Shown here in pieces: positions 42,918 through 52,032 of a stretch of 61,952 nucleotides of DNA. The notes below the pieces were generated by a model. That model saw only the letters and a program-made list of their open reading frames with translations, did no database searches and was not told where the DNA came from. A program made the position numbers and the translations under genes. How positions within the stretch are numbered: position 1 is the stretch's first letter; each line of letters begins with the position of its first letter. Source of the stretch: a bacterium (GTDB lineage Bacteria; UBP15; UBA6099); NCBI GenBank assembly GCA_029564595.1, contig JAKQPS010000093.1:1-61952 (forward strand), in the 5' to 3' direction.

Positions 42918-43568
42918 ATGAAGGAAAAAATTCTGGCGGACTTCCACCGCAAGCGCGCCGGGCGCGTCATCGAAAATATGAAACGCAGGAACATAGACGG
43001 CGCGTACTTCCCGGACAGGCGCGGGGCGATCTCGCACATCTGCGGGCTGATCCCCGCCGGGGCCACCGTCGGGCTGGGCGGCTCCGTCACCATCGTCGAG
43101 TCCGGGCTGGTCGACGCCCTTCGCGGGCTGGACGCCAAGTTGCTGGACCGCTACAAAGACGGCGTCTCCCCCGAAGAGGTCTTCGAGATGCGCCGCCGCG
43201 GCATGACCGCCGACGTCTTCATAGCGAGCTGCAACGCCATTTCATACGACGGCAGGCTCGTCAATCAGGACGGCCTCGGCAACCGTGTGGGCGGCATTAT
43301 CTTCGGCCCGGAAAAAGTCATCCTGATGGCGGGCATGAATAAGCTCGTTCCCACCGTCGAGGACGGCGCGCGCCGCATCAAGGAATACGTCGCTCCGCTG
43401 AACAGCGTGCGTTTCGGCGCGGACACGCCGTGCGCGCGAACCGGGTTCTGCGACGACGCGGCGTGTTTTCCGCCGTCGAGAATCTGCAACCAGTTGACGG
43501 TCATCGAGGCGAGCGCGGCCCCCGGCCGCATCACTGTCGTTCTCGTAGGCGAGGAACTCGGATTCTGA
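42918..43568 (+). CDS. LUD-domain protein (LutC/YkgG-like)
   Basis: The 216-residue protein matches the LUD (DUF162) domain: NMKRRNIDGAYFPDR, then GATVGLGGSVTIVESGLVDAL, and a core with SCNAISYDGRLVNQDGLGNR and FGPEKVILMAGMNKLV. LUD proteins act in lactate utilisation, usually with LutA and LutB iron-sulfur partners, which are absent here. A Cys-bearing segment (TPCARTGFCDDAACF) near residue 170-185 is typical of the standalone subgroup. AAGGAG precedes the ATG by 5 nt. A metabolic role is likely, the substrate uncertain. Confidence 0.85.
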   Translation: MKEKILADFHRKRAGRVIENMKRRNIDGAYFPDRRGAISHICGLIPAGATVGLGGSVTIVESGLVDALRGLDAKLLDRYKDGVSPEEVFEMRRRGMTADVFIASCNAISYDGRLVNQDGLGNRVGGIIFGPEKVILMAGMNKLVPTVEDGARRIKEYVAPLNSVRFGADTPCARTGFCDDAACFPPSRICNQLTVIEASAAPGRITVVLVGEELGF

Positions 43569-43603
43569 CTGTCCGCCCATCCCTCTCATAGGAGGCTTGC
43601 TTA

Positions 43604-44704
43604 ATGGCAACCACCAAGAAAATCAAAACGATAGGCGTCCTCACCGGCGGCGGAGACTGCCCCGGCCTAAACGCGGTCATCCGCGCCGTCGTGAAAACAG
43701 CCTACACTCATTACGGCATGGAAGTCCTCGGCATCCGGGACGGCTTCGAGGGCCTCATCCACGGCAAACAACACATCATGAAACTCACTCCGGACGCCGT
43801 GCGCGGCATACTCCCGCGCGGCGGAACCATCCTCGGCACCACCAACAGGGGAAACCCCTTCGCGTTCGTCCCCGCAGGCTCCAAAGCCAAACCGAAAAAC
43901 ATGTCCCGCGCCGCCATCGCGAACTTCAAGGACCTCGGCCTCGACGCCCTAGTCGTTATCGGCGGCGACGGCTCTCTAGGCATCGGCCTCGACTTCTTCA
44001 AACTCGGACTCCCCGTCGTCGGCATCCCGAAAACCATAGACAACGACCTGTCCGCCACCGACTACACATTCGGGTTCAACACCGCTGTGAACACCGCCAC
44101 CGAGGCCATAGACAAGCTGCACACCACCGCCGAAAGCCACCACCGCATCATGTTCCTCGAAGTGATGGGGCGCAACGCGGGCTGGATCGCGATGGAGTCC
44201 GGCATATCCGGCGGCGCGGATATCATCCTGATACCCGAAATCCCGTACGACATCAAGACGGTCTGCCGCAGAGTGGAAGCCCGCAGCCGGCACGGAAGGA
44301 TGTTCAGCATCGCCGTGGTGGCCGAAGGAGCCAAACCGCTCGGCGGCAAAGAAGTGTACGCGGACGAAACCGCGCGGCGGCTCGGCGGCATCAGCCACTC
44401 CATCGCCCGCGACGTCGCGAAACTCACCGGACACGAAACCCGCGTCACCGTGCTCGGACACGTTCAGCGAGGCGGCTCCCCGTCCGCGTTCGACCGCCTG
44501 CTGGGAACCCGCTTCGGCGCGGCCGCCGTCAAACTCGTCGCCGACCGGCAATTCGGGCGCATGGTCTGCCTGCGCGGCATGAACATCGAGTCCGTCACCC
44601 TCGAACAGGCCACGGGCGTTCTCAAAACCGTCCCGCCGGACGGCGAACTCGTCCGCGCCGCCCGCGACGTCGGCATCACTCTCGGCGACCCCGCCCGCGA
44701 CTGA
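43604..44704 (+). CDS. pfkA: 6-phosphofructokinase
   Basis: Commits fructose 6-phosphate to glycolysis. The 366-residue protein has GVLTGGGDCPGLNAVIR, VIGGDGSLGIG, PKTIDNDL with the catalytic Asp, VMGRNAGWIA, and GHVQRGGSPSAFDR. The glycine in GGDG favours ATP as donor, while the lysine in PKTIDND is the residue seen in PPi-dependent and group III enzymes. It therefore belongs to the mixed group, whose donor must be tested. GGAGG 8 nt upstream supports ATG 43604. Confidence 0.95.
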   Translation: MATTKKIKTIGVLTGGGDCPGLNAVIRAVVKTAYTHYGMEVLGIRDGFEGLIHGKQHIMKLTPDAVRGILPRGGTILGTTNRGNPFAFVPAGSKAKPKNMSRAAIANFKDLGLDALVVIGGDGSLGIGLDFFKLGLPVVGIPKTIDNDLSATDYTFGFNTAVNTATEAIDKLHTTAESHHRIMFLEVMGRNAGWIAMESGISGGADIILIPEIPYDIKTVCRRVEARSRHGRMFSIAVVAEGAKPLGGKEVYADETARRLGGISHSIARDVAKLTGHETRVTVLGHVQRGGSPSAFDRLLGTRFGAAAVKLVADRQFGRMVCLRGMNIESVTLEQATGVLKTVPPDGELVRAARDVGITLGDPARD

Positions 44705-44776
44705 GTCCAGCGCGCGCGACCGGGAGCGGAACGCCTTTGCGTTTTGCCTAACGGCGAATATTAAACATTGAAAGGA

Positions 44777-44813
44777 GCCGGTTTTGAGAGGAACGAAGTT
44801 CATCAAAACCGGC
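44777..44813. repeat. GCCGGTTTTGA/TCAAAACCGGC inverted repeat (Rep-H)
   Basis: An 11-bp perfect stem with a 15-base loop. A longer relative lies at 56584-56620 and a degenerate one near 58198. Followed by CGCGCCGGGAGTTTTTTTCGG, so it may terminate pfkA transcription. No gene is seen in 44705-44980. Confidence 0.6.
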
Positions 44814-44980
44814 GCGCCGGGAGTTTTTTTCGGAAGGGGCGCGGGGAAACCTGTTTTTTGCAAAAAAATGGTTTCACCGCAAACACATGGAAAATTCTTA
44901 AAACATAATCATAATCAGCAAGCATAAGCGACGCGCGCGTTTTGCCAGCGGCGAAACTAAATTGAAAGAGGATTTGCGAA

Positions 44981-45727
44981 ATGACTTTTCAGCACATTAA
45001 GATAGAGACGCGGGACGCAGTGGCCGTCGTCGTAATAGACAGGCACGAGAGACGCAACGCCCTCGCCGAGCAGACCATAACCGAACTCGGAATCGCGTTC
45101 GACCAGTTCGCCGCGGACCCCGCTGTGTCCGCCGTTGTCATCACCGGCGCGGGAGACAAAGCGTTCTGTATGGGGGCCGACCTCGAAGAAGGGTTCGACG
45201 CAGCCGGAGACGTCAAAAGCATCGTGCTTGCCGGACAGGCCGTGTTCCAGAAAATCGAGCGGTTCCCCAAGCCGGTGGTCGCGGCGGTTAACGGATACGC
45301 GCTCGGCGGCGGGTTCGAGCTGATGCTCGCGTGCGACATGTCAGTCGTCGCGGACAACGCCCCTCTCGGACAACCCGAATGCGGTCGCGGAGTCATCCCC
45401 GGCTGGGGCGGCACACAGAAAATCCCCCGCATCTGCGGCAAAAACGCCGCCCTAGAACTCTTGCTGCTCGGACACCGCATCCGGCCCGAAAAAGCCCTTG
45501 AACTCGGCCTTATCAACCGCGTCGCCCCTAAAGAAAAAGTCCTCGACGAAGCCGTCGCGCTCGCCGCCCGGCTCGGACGCCAGCCCGCCCACGCCGTCGC
45601 CCTCATCAAAGATGCCGTCTCTCGCGGACTAGAAACCTCCCTCCAAAACGGCCTTGCCATCGAAGCCGATAACTTCGCCCAAGCCTACGCTCATATAAGC
45701 GCGGCAGCAAAAGACGTCAAAGGCTGA
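44981..45727 (+). CDS. Enoyl-CoA hydratase/isomerase family
   Basis: A 248-residue crotonase-fold enzyme. It has the oxyanion-hole segments KAFCMGADLEEG and NGYALGGGFELMLACD, the latter with the first catalytic Glu, and the second Glu in LGQPECGRGVIPGWGGTQ. Both catalytic acids present means hydratase activity is credible. AGAGG precedes the ATG. It is followed 25 bp later by a strong Rep-G hairpin. No acyl-CoA dehydrogenase or thiolase lies nearby, so the pathway is unclear. Confidence 0.92.
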   Translation: MTFQHIKIETRDAVAVVVIDRHERRNALAEQTITELGIAFDQFAADPAVSAVVITGAGDKAFCMGADLEEGFDAAGDVKSIVLAGQAVFQKIERFPKPVVAAVNGYALGGGFELMLACDMSVVADNAPLGQPECGRGVIPGWGGTQKIPRICGKNAALELLLLGHRIRPEKALELGLINRVAPKEKVLDEAVALAARLGRQPAHAVALIKDAVSRGLETSLQNGLAIEADNFAQAYAHISAAAKDVKG

Positions 45728-45752
45728 TTTATAAAATGAGCCTCCGGCGGCC

Positions 45753-45847
45753 AAAGAGAACCTTTTGAAAAAGGTTCTCTTTGGAATCTCTCTAAAACTT
45801 TTCGATGCGCGGCGGATGATGTCGCTGCGCGACTTCTCATCCGCCGC
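45753..45847. terminator. Rep-G double hairpin after enoyl-CoA hydratase gene
   Basis: AAAGAGAACCTTTT, GA, AAAAGGTTCTCTTT at 45753-45782 is a perfect 14-bp stem. A second stem, GCGGCGGATGA/TCATCCGCCGC, is at 45809-45847. Third copy of the pair. Confidence 0.65.
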
Positions 45848-46032
45848 TCATGGGATAATAGTTTGTGAACAAGATTGTTTGAAGAAGCGCGGTCTGAACG
45901 AGAGTTATGCAAATGTAAAGTTGAACTTTGGATTTGCATAAAACGGGGCGCGCGAAAAGAAGCGGGAAGAAAATCACGGCAAAAAGCAAAGCGGCGATTC
46001 ATGTCTGTACGGAGACATGGGCAACAAGTGTG

Positions 46033-46345
46033 AGGAGTGGCGAAAAGAGGGTACAGGCAGCCGCGAAAGCCGCGTTGCCAGTCCCCTTTTTTCACAATTG
46101 GCGGCGGGAATCGGTGGTTGCGCTCTGTGCGGGGGACGGGAATAAATTCCCTGAAAGGCAAAGCGGCGATGAATCGCCGCAGTCCAAAGCGCGCGAAATA
46201 CGGCGCGCGGCATCAGAGTGAAAAGTTTGGGAAAGGGGTTTGGGGAACAACCCTTTTCAAAGGGTTTTCCCCAATCGCCAAGGGCGAAATGCGTTACCTC
46301 TGCTTTTCGTCTTTAACGGGTTTTCCCCAATCGCCAAGGGTTAAA
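46033..46345. repeat. Repeat block: Rep-E, Rep-D, Rep-A
   Basis: Rep-E copy 3 (46033-46100), Rep-D copy 3 with GCGGCGATGAATCGCCGC (46137-46212) and Rep-A copy 6 (hairpin 46240-46274). A fragment of the Rep-A arm is repeated at 46318-46345 (GGGTTTTCCCCAATCGCCAA). The gap 45728-46436 contains no gene. Confidence 0.7.
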
Positions 46346-46436
46346 TGCTCTATCCCCAGCTTTTCGTTTTAACTCTTTGCCCCAATCGTTTTTTCATCAT
46401 TTCGCTAATTTCTTGACATGCGGGGCGGGTGGTGAT

Positions 46437-47339
46437 ATGTTGCGCGGTGAAATGAATAGTTATGTTAGAGCAGAGAGGTTGGACGCGGCGCCGCCGATCG
46501 GCCCGGAGTACACTCGCGCGGAGCGGGCGTTCAGGGTATGGATGTTGATCAGCGCGTGGATGTACGCGTTGGCGGGACTGTTCTTTTTGGTTCTCGGCAG
46601 TGGAATAGCGCCGGCGGTCAATGCGTTATCCGCCAAGGTTTTTCCCGCCCTGCCCCTCTACCCGCTTCCGGCGGACGGGCCGGAAGGCAAATTCTGGCTC
46701 GCGCTCAGTCTTTCCATGATGGCGATGATAACTTGGATATGCCGCGCGGCATACCTCGACTTGCGCCGCAACGCCTTTCTTGTTCCGGTGTTGCTGCTGT
46801 CGAAGTTCTGTTCGTCCGCGTTCTATTTGGCGTTTTTCATAGGGAGCGGGCAGCTTGCGCACTTTGTGGGGTTCATGACGGACGGGCCGTTGTTTTTGTT
46901 TACGGCGGCGATGTGGTTTTTCGCGGCGCCCGGCCCGAGGCTGATCTCCCGCGATGAGGAGGACACTCTGGCGGCGATAGGCGACGCGTTGTTTCCTCCC
47001 GGCGGCGCGTTCGAGGCGGGCTTTTCCGATTTCAGGGAGGAATGTCTGGCGGACGCGCGCAAGATGTTCGCGGCGCAGGACCCGGTGTCGCGATTGGGTT
47101 GCCGCGTGATGATCCGGGCGCTCGACCTGTCTCCGATGTATATCCTGTTCAGGCCGGTCACGCTGCGCAGGCTGCCGAGGGAGCGGCGGATTGTGACGCT
47201 GCAGAAGGTGGAAAGCCACTGGCTGCCCGAAGTGCGGCTGCTGTTGTTCGCGGTGAAAATCCTTGCCGCCCTGCCCTTCTTCAACAGGGAAAGCGCGGCG
47301 CGCGCGGTCGGCTTCATCCGCGAGGAGGGTTGCGAATGA
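46437..47339 (+). CDS. Membrane protein with GMC-partner (gluconate DH 3-like) domain
   Basis: About 300 residues. Four hydrophobic helices lie in the first 170 (for example around LISAWMYALAGLFFLVLG and FWLALSLSMMAMITWICR). A soluble helical C-terminal part starts EEDTLAAIGDALFPPGG and contains LRRLPRERRIVTLQKVESHW and a closing helix. That part resembles the N-terminal region found fused to many GMC oxidoreductases and the small subunit of gluconate 2-dehydrogenase. The GMC gene follows with a 4-nt overlap. Start choice (46437 or 46452) is uncertain as both have weak ribosome sites. Confidence 0.65.
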   Translation: MLRGEMNSYVRAERLDAAPPIGPEYTRAERAFRVWMLISAWMYALAGLFFLVLGSGIAPAVNALSAKVFPALPLYPLPADGPEGKFWLALSLSMMAMITWICRAAYLDLRRNAFLVPVLLLSKFCSSAFYLAFFIGSGQLAHFVGFMTDGPLFLFTAAMWFFAAPGPRLISRDEEDTLAAIGDALFPPGGAFEAGFSDFREECLADARKMFAAQDPVSRLGCRVMIRALDLSPMYILFRPVTLRRLPRERRIVTLQKVESHWLPEVRLLLFAVKILAALPFFNRESAARAVGFIREEGCE

Positions 47340-48781
47340 CGGTCAGGCTGAGGGACAGCGGCGCGATAGTGGTCGGCACGGGCGCGGGCGGCGCGGTCGC
47401 GGCGGCGTCTCTGGCGCGCGCGGGCGTCGATGTGCTGATGCTCGAAGAGGGCCGCTTGTTCAGGCCGTCCGACCTCGGCGGCTTTGTGGACGCTATCTCG
47501 GATATGTATCTGAGCGGGGCCACCACAGTCGCGCTCGGCAGGCCCCCGGTGTCCATCACCGTCGGCCGCGCTGTCGGCGGAACCACCGCAATCAACTCTT
47601 CCACGTGTTTCAGGCCGCCGCGTGAAAAAGTGGCCGCGTGGGGCGGCCCGGATTACGAGGAGTTCGTTCCCCTGTTCGAAGAGATCGAGCGAAGGATAAA
47701 CGCAAAGCCGGCGGACGTCGAGTTGCTGGGCGGCAACTGGCGCGTGCTCAAACGCGGCTGCGACGCGCTCGGCGTCGGAATCAGGCCGCTAGTCCACAAT
47801 ATCCGCGACTGCAAGATGCGCGGGCGCTGCGCGTTCGGTTGCCCCGAAGGAGCCAAACAGAGCATGGACGTCACATTCGTGCCGGACGCCGTCGACGCCG
47901 GGGCGACTCTGTTGACCGGACACAGCGTCAAACGGATCATCGTCGAAAACGGGCGCGCAGTCGGCGTCGCGGGAGTCGGCCCTGACGGCCCGTTCGAGGC
48001 GCGCGCCCGCTCCGTCGTCGTCGCTATGGGCGCGTTGCGCACTCCCGCCTTCCTGCTCAAACAAAAACTCGCCAATTCTTCCCGCCGCGTCGGAAAGGGT
48101 CTTCGCATCCATCCCGCCGGCCGCGTCGTCGCCGAAATGAACGAAATCGTCGACGGCCACATCGGAATCTCTCAGGGCGCTTTCATCGATAAATGGGCCT
48201 CGCGCGGCGTCACCCTCGAAGGCATCTTCCTCAACCCCGGCGTCATGACAACTTCGCTCCCCGGCGTCGGACACGAACTCAAAGACCTCGCCGCCGCCTA
48301 CCGCCGCCTCTCCGCCTTCGGCGCTATGGTGTCCGACACTTCCTCCGGACGCGTCATCCCCGGCCACTTCGGATACCCCTTCAACGCTTTTTACCAACTC
48401 AACCTGCGCGACGCGCATAACCTCCGCTTCGCTGTCGCCCGCATAGCGGAAATCTACCTCGCCGCCGGAGCCAAACGCATCTTCACCGGATTCCACCCCG
48501 TCCCCGTCGTGAACAGCCCGGAATCATTGCGCAAACTCGAATCCGTCCGGCTCAAAGCCTCCGACCTCGAAGTAATGGCTTTCCACCCCCTCGGAACCTG
48601 CGCTATGGGCGCGGACCCGCGACGCTCCGTCGTCAACTTCGACCTCGAATCTCACGACGTAAAGGGCCTTTACGTCATGGACGCATCCGCCATCCCAGAC
48701 TCCCTCGGCGTCAATCCACAGATAACCATCATGGCAATCGCAATGCGCGCCGCCCGCATCCTCGCCTCAAAACTTAAATAA
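47336..48781 (+). CDS. GMC-family FAD oxidoreductase
   Basis: The 481-residue flavoprotein starts with a Rossmann motif VVGTGAGGAVAAASLARAG and the GMC segment GRAVGGTTAINSSTCFR. A Cys-rich CKMRGRCAFGCPEGAKQSM (about 160-178) is typical of long-chain alcohol oxidase/cholesterol-oxidase-like members. The C-terminal active site has FHPLGTCAMG and VNPQITIMAIAMRAA. It oxidises an alcohol or sterol-like substrate and is predicted to dock to the membrane through the upstream protein, whose stop overlaps its ATG (ATGA). GAGGAGG is upstream. Confidence 0.88.
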   Translation: MTVRLRDSGAIVVGTGAGGAVAAASLARAGVDVLMLEEGRLFRPSDLGGFVDAISDMYLSGATTVALGRPPVSITVGRAVGGTTAINSSTCFRPPREKVAAWGGPDYEEFVPLFEEIERRINAKPADVELLGGNWRVLKRGCDALGVGIRPLVHNIRDCKMRGRCAFGCPEGAKQSMDVTFVPDAVDAGATLLTGHSVKRIIVENGRAVGVAGVGPDGPFEARARSVVVAMGALRTPAFLLKQKLANSSRRVGKGLRIHPAGRVVAEMNEIVDGHIGISQGAFIDKWASRGVTLEGIFLNPGVMTTSLPGVGHELKDLAAAYRRLSAFGAMVSDTSSGRVIPGHFGYPFNAFYQLNLRDAHNLRFAVARIAEIYLAAGAKRIFTGFHPVPVVNSPESLRKLESVRLKASDLEVMAFHPLGTCAMGADPRRSVVNFDLESHDVKGLYVMDASAIPDSLGVNPQITIMAIAMRAARILASKLK

Positions 48782-49041
48782 ACTCACCCCCCTGCCCCGC
48801 CTTCTCTCGCGCATGCCTCGGCCCTTCGGCATCACGCTAATTCGCCATTTGGGAGGGAATCCAGCTTCGGAAATTCTTCTCAGCACGAATAATATTTTGA
48901 CTATTCAAATGAATTACAAATGTTGTCACAACCGACCGACTGTGAGCGCTACCGGATTTGGCGCGGAGGAACATTCTTTTGCAAAATGCTCTCGACCGAA
49001 AATCCGCAAAAAAACTTGCTATCAGTCAGCATATTAAAAAT

Positions 49042-49233
49042 TCAGACTGATATTATGGCTATTCTGTTTTTGACGAGGTTGATTTCTTTGATGACTCCTA
49101 TGATTTCCTTCCTGTCTCCGAAAAGATCATCAATCAAAATCCTGTCGCCTTCTATCTGAACTTTAGTGACAGATTCCATTATCTTCTCTTCAGACATGTC
49201 GGACAATACCTTAAAGGCTGTTGCTTCGCACAT
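49042..49233 (-). CDS. CooT-like small nickel-binding protein
   Basis: A 63-residue all-beta protein starting with the family-defining MCEA, whose Cys2 binds Ni(II) in Rhodospirillum rubrum CooT. The repeat of beta strands (ESVTKVQIEGDRILIDDLFG, then IIGVIKEINLVKNRIAI) and overall length match the CooT/DUF2097 group. Such proteins accompany nickel insertion into CO dehydrogenase or are found alone. No carbon-monoxide dehydrogenase is in the window. AGGAGGTTA lies upstream, supporting translation. Confidence 0.72.
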   Translation of the reverse strand: MCEATAFKVLSDMSEEKIMESVTKVQIEGDRILIDDLFGDRKEIIGVIKEINLVKNRIAIISV

Positions 49234-50196
49234 GATTAACCTCCTTCAAGATACATCTATTATAACCTATTCCTAAAATATTTCGATATACACAAACATG
49301 TTTTATCATGTAAAAACGCGATTTAGAATCCTTTCGCCGTATGAAATCGCAATCTCTCCAAAACTAACAATAAAAACATTGTAGAACAACACGACGCGCT
49401 TTGTGATTTACTCTGATATGCTATGATGCGCTATGACATATTCATTTTCAATCTTTTTATCCAGTGTGCGATCAAGTTAAAACGTGCTATATAATCGATA
49501 AACTGGTATATAGTGGAGATGGTGAAAAGATATAAATATCTGGATAGCGCTCATAAACTCGCTCTTGCCTATGCCGAAAGATCAGCAAAAACAATGCGTT
49601 AATTTGTACTGCGACGCCGCTCTGCCTTTGCTGGGAATTCATTTCCGGCTCCCACACAGGGAAGGAATGCCGATTCCTGCTGCCAATTGCGAAAAAAGGG
49701 GACTGGCAGCGCGCATCTTTGCGATGCCTGTCCCCTCTTTTCGCTACTCCGCACGATTGATACCCATGCTATGTCCGCACATTCATTGTTGCTTTGTTTT
49801 GCGTGGAACTAATATCCCGGCATGTTGGCATCGCTCGCGCTTGAAGCTGCAAATGTAAAGACCGGGGACATGGGTAACAGGTGTTCGGAAATATATGTAA
49901 GACTATAGCTGAGTGTGTATCTTACAAATTTATGCAGAGAATAATGTAATTCATCAGATGTGACAAAAAAGAGAGGCACACAATAACATTATAAAAAGCA
50001 AAGAAAACGACGTTCTAACAAACACGCATCAATGTGTTTTGTAACACACAGTTTTTAATACAAATATGTTCAATCTGTAATATTCAGTATTGTTGCGAAA
50101 CATTCCGTTACCTTGCGCAGCATTAAATTGTCAATTATTCATTATTTGCTTTTATTTAGATAATATTTGCGTGTTTTGAGATTGTTATGCCGTAAT
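49234..50196. other. AT-rich intergenic region beside parB
   Basis: No convincing gene. A Rep-D/E block in reverse orientation lies at about 49615-49765. On both sides the sequence is AT-rich, with weak DnaA-box-like 9-mers (ATATACACA near 49290, TGTGACAAA near 49957). It could carry part of the origin, but the evidence is weaker than for 33.1-33.6 kb. Confidence 0.35.
49615..49765. repeat. Rep-D/E composite repeat, copy 4 (reverse)
   Basis: CTCTGCCTTTGCTGGGAATT begins the inverted Rep-D part. Further on are GGGGACTGGCAGCGCGC, then GCCTGTCCCCTCTTTTCGC, the reverse of Rep-E. Small open frames here are repeat-derived. Confidence 0.65.
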
Positions 50197-50979
50197 TTAG
50201 TCAACGTCGAGAATTTCGGCAATACGGTTCAGATCTTCTTCGTCATAAAATTCTATCTCGATTTTTCCTATATTTCCTGTGCGAGTCAAGTGTACTTTTG
50301 TTCCCAGTATTTCCTGTAACCTCTCAATCAGCCGTATCTCATATTCAGCTTGTCGCCCGTTTCTTCCATTTTCTGAATTTTCACAAGACTTTGAAATAAG
50401 CTTTGAAAGCTCTTCGGCCTCCCGGACCGTCAAGCTTCTGCTGATAATTCGATTTAATGCCATTTCTCGTTTTTCAGGATCTTTGATCTGAAGAATCGCC
50501 CGCGCGTGTCCTTCAGTGATTTCCTTCTTGTTAATGGATTCGAGTATGTTTTCAGGAAGATCAAGAAGTCTGATTGTGTTCGCCACCGCAGATCTCGACA
50601 TGCCCATGACTTGAGATATCTGGCTCTGCGTGAAGCAGAAGTCTTCGAGGAGTCTTTTAAAGCCGAGCGCTTTTTCGACAGGCGACATGTCTTCGCGGTG
50701 TAAATTTTCGATAAGCGCTATTTCGAGCATTTCAGCGTCTTTGCTGTTTCGGATAATCGCAGGAGCTTCTTTCAATCCGGCCTTCTGCGCGGCGCGGAAT
50801 CTACGCTCGCCCGCAATCAGTTGATACCGACCGTTTTCGCTCTCCCTTAAAATCAAAGGCTCAAGTATCCCATGCTTCTCAATCGAACAACGCAGAGACT
50901 CTATAGCCTCAGCGTCGAAGTAAGTTCTCGGCTGGAACGGATTCGGGTCAATCAGGGCTATGTCGATATATTTGAGCAT
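50197..50979 (-). CDS. parB: ParB/Spo0J partition protein, second copy
   Basis: A 260-residue ParB. It has an N-terminal CTPase domain with NPFQPRTYFD and GERRFRAAQKAGL, ENLHREDMSPVEKA (the C-motif), a DNA-binding HTH including ISQVMGMSRSAVANTIRLL and EGHARAIL, and a C-terminal dimerisation segment. ParB spreads from parS and guides origin segregation. Start at ATG 50979, or at TTG 50991 which would overlap the stop of the first parB by 4 nt. It differs a great deal from its neighbour, so the duplication is old or the genes were acquired separately. Confidence 0.9.
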   Translation of the reverse strand: MLKYIDIALIDPNPFQPRTYFDAEAIESLRCSIEKHGILEPLILRESENGRYQLIAGERRFRAAQKAGLKEAPAIIRNSKDAEMLEIALIENLHREDMSPVEKALGFKRLLEDFCFTQSQISQVMGMSRSAVANTIRLLDLPENILESINKKEITEGHARAILQIKDPEKREMALNRIISRSLTVREAEELSKLISKSCENSENGRNGRQAEYEIRLIERLQEILGTKVHLTRTGNIGKIEIEFYDEEDLNRIAEILDVD

Positions 50980-50987
50980 GATTTTAA

Positions 50988-51815
50988 TCAATCTACGCTG
51001 TCCACTTCTTTGGACACCAAGCTATTCTCCATAGTATCGCCGCGCGGGATCCTCACGACTATCTCAAGATAGTCCTCAGTCTCTCTTTCTATAATGTCCG
51101 CTTTGCCTCCGGCGGACTTTATATCCTTCAACGCCTTCTTAACCGCATTAAAGTACAGACGGGCGTCTTTGAAGTTTTTAACAGGCCTTTGCTTGCGAGG
51201 CTTAGATATCTTTTCTCCGCTCAATATTCCCTGAACCAATTTTTCAGCCTGACGAACAGACATTGAGTCTCTTAGTATCATGACGGTCACTTCTTTTATC
51301 AAGTCAACATTAGGAAGCGAAAGAAGCGCGCGGCCGTGGCCCGCGCTGAGCTTGCCCTCAAATAAAAGATTGCGCGCTTCTTCGGGCAACTCAAGAAGAC
51401 GGATAGTATTTGTGACATAGGGCCTGCTCTTGCCTATTTTCTCAGCTATCTCATCCTGCGTCATTCCGAATTTCTTTTTGAGTATTGCAAACGCGATGCC
51501 CTCCTCTATGCAGTTCAAATCTTTCCGTTGCATATTTTCAATGAGGCTGACTTCGGCGACATCCACCCCGTCGATGTTCATAATGATGGCCGGAACTTCG
51601 CTCAATCCCGCTTCTTTGCAAGCGCGCATCCTTCTTTCTCCGGATATCAACTGGAAACCGTCGTTGATTCTTCTAACGATTACCGGCTGAATAACGCCAT
51701 GATTTTTTATTGATTCACTCAACTCCTTGATTCCGTCATTATCGAAATCCTTACGAGGCTGAAAAGGATTGGTGATAACTTTTTCTATTTCAACTAACTG
51801 GATTTCTCTTTCCAT
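50988..51815 (-). CDS. parB: ParB/Spo0J partition protein, first copy
   Basis: A 275-residue ParB with NPFQPRKDFDNDGIKEL, SGERRMRACKEAGL, ENMQRKDLNCIEEG and an HTH with IAEKIGKSRPYVTNTIRLL followed by AGHGRALLSL. The C-terminal region ends in a typical dimerisation block. GGAGG at 5 nt supports ATG 51815 over TTG 51836. No parA lies before it, although rsmG-parA-parB is the usual order; instead 326 bp with the parS site separate it from rsmG. It is probably co-transcribed with the second parB. Confidence 0.93.
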   Translation of the reverse strand: MEREIQLVEIEKVITNPFQPRKDFDNDGIKELSESIKNHGVIQPVIVRRINDGFQLISGERRMRACKEAGLSEVPAIIMNIDGVDVAEVSLIENMQRKDLNCIEEGIAFAILKKKFGMTQDEIAEKIGKSRPYVTNTIRLLELPEEARNLLFEGKLSAGHGRALLSLPNVDLIKEVTVMILRDSMSVRQAEKLVQGILSGEKISKPRKQRPVKNFKDARLYFNAVKKALKDIKSAGGKADIIERETEDYLEIVVRIPRGDTMENSLVSKEVDSVD

Positions 51816-52032
51816 TTTTTCCTCCAAATGCTTCAAGAGTAGCGATGCAAGTATATCAAAGCATGAAAAAAAAGTCTATATCGAAAAAATAAAGCTGCTG
51901 AAAGACACCAACGCACAGTTATATTAAGGATTTTCTTCCAACATATTTTGAAGCGCTGTGAGGAAACCGATAAATCACGATAAAATTATAAAGTATAATG
52001 AATTGATAACAAGCATATTTTTCTGGGATTAT

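Noticed and set aside
49565-49858. 97-codon frame near the CooT-like gene
   Set aside because: It runs through the inverted Rep-D/E repeat and has no ribosome site.
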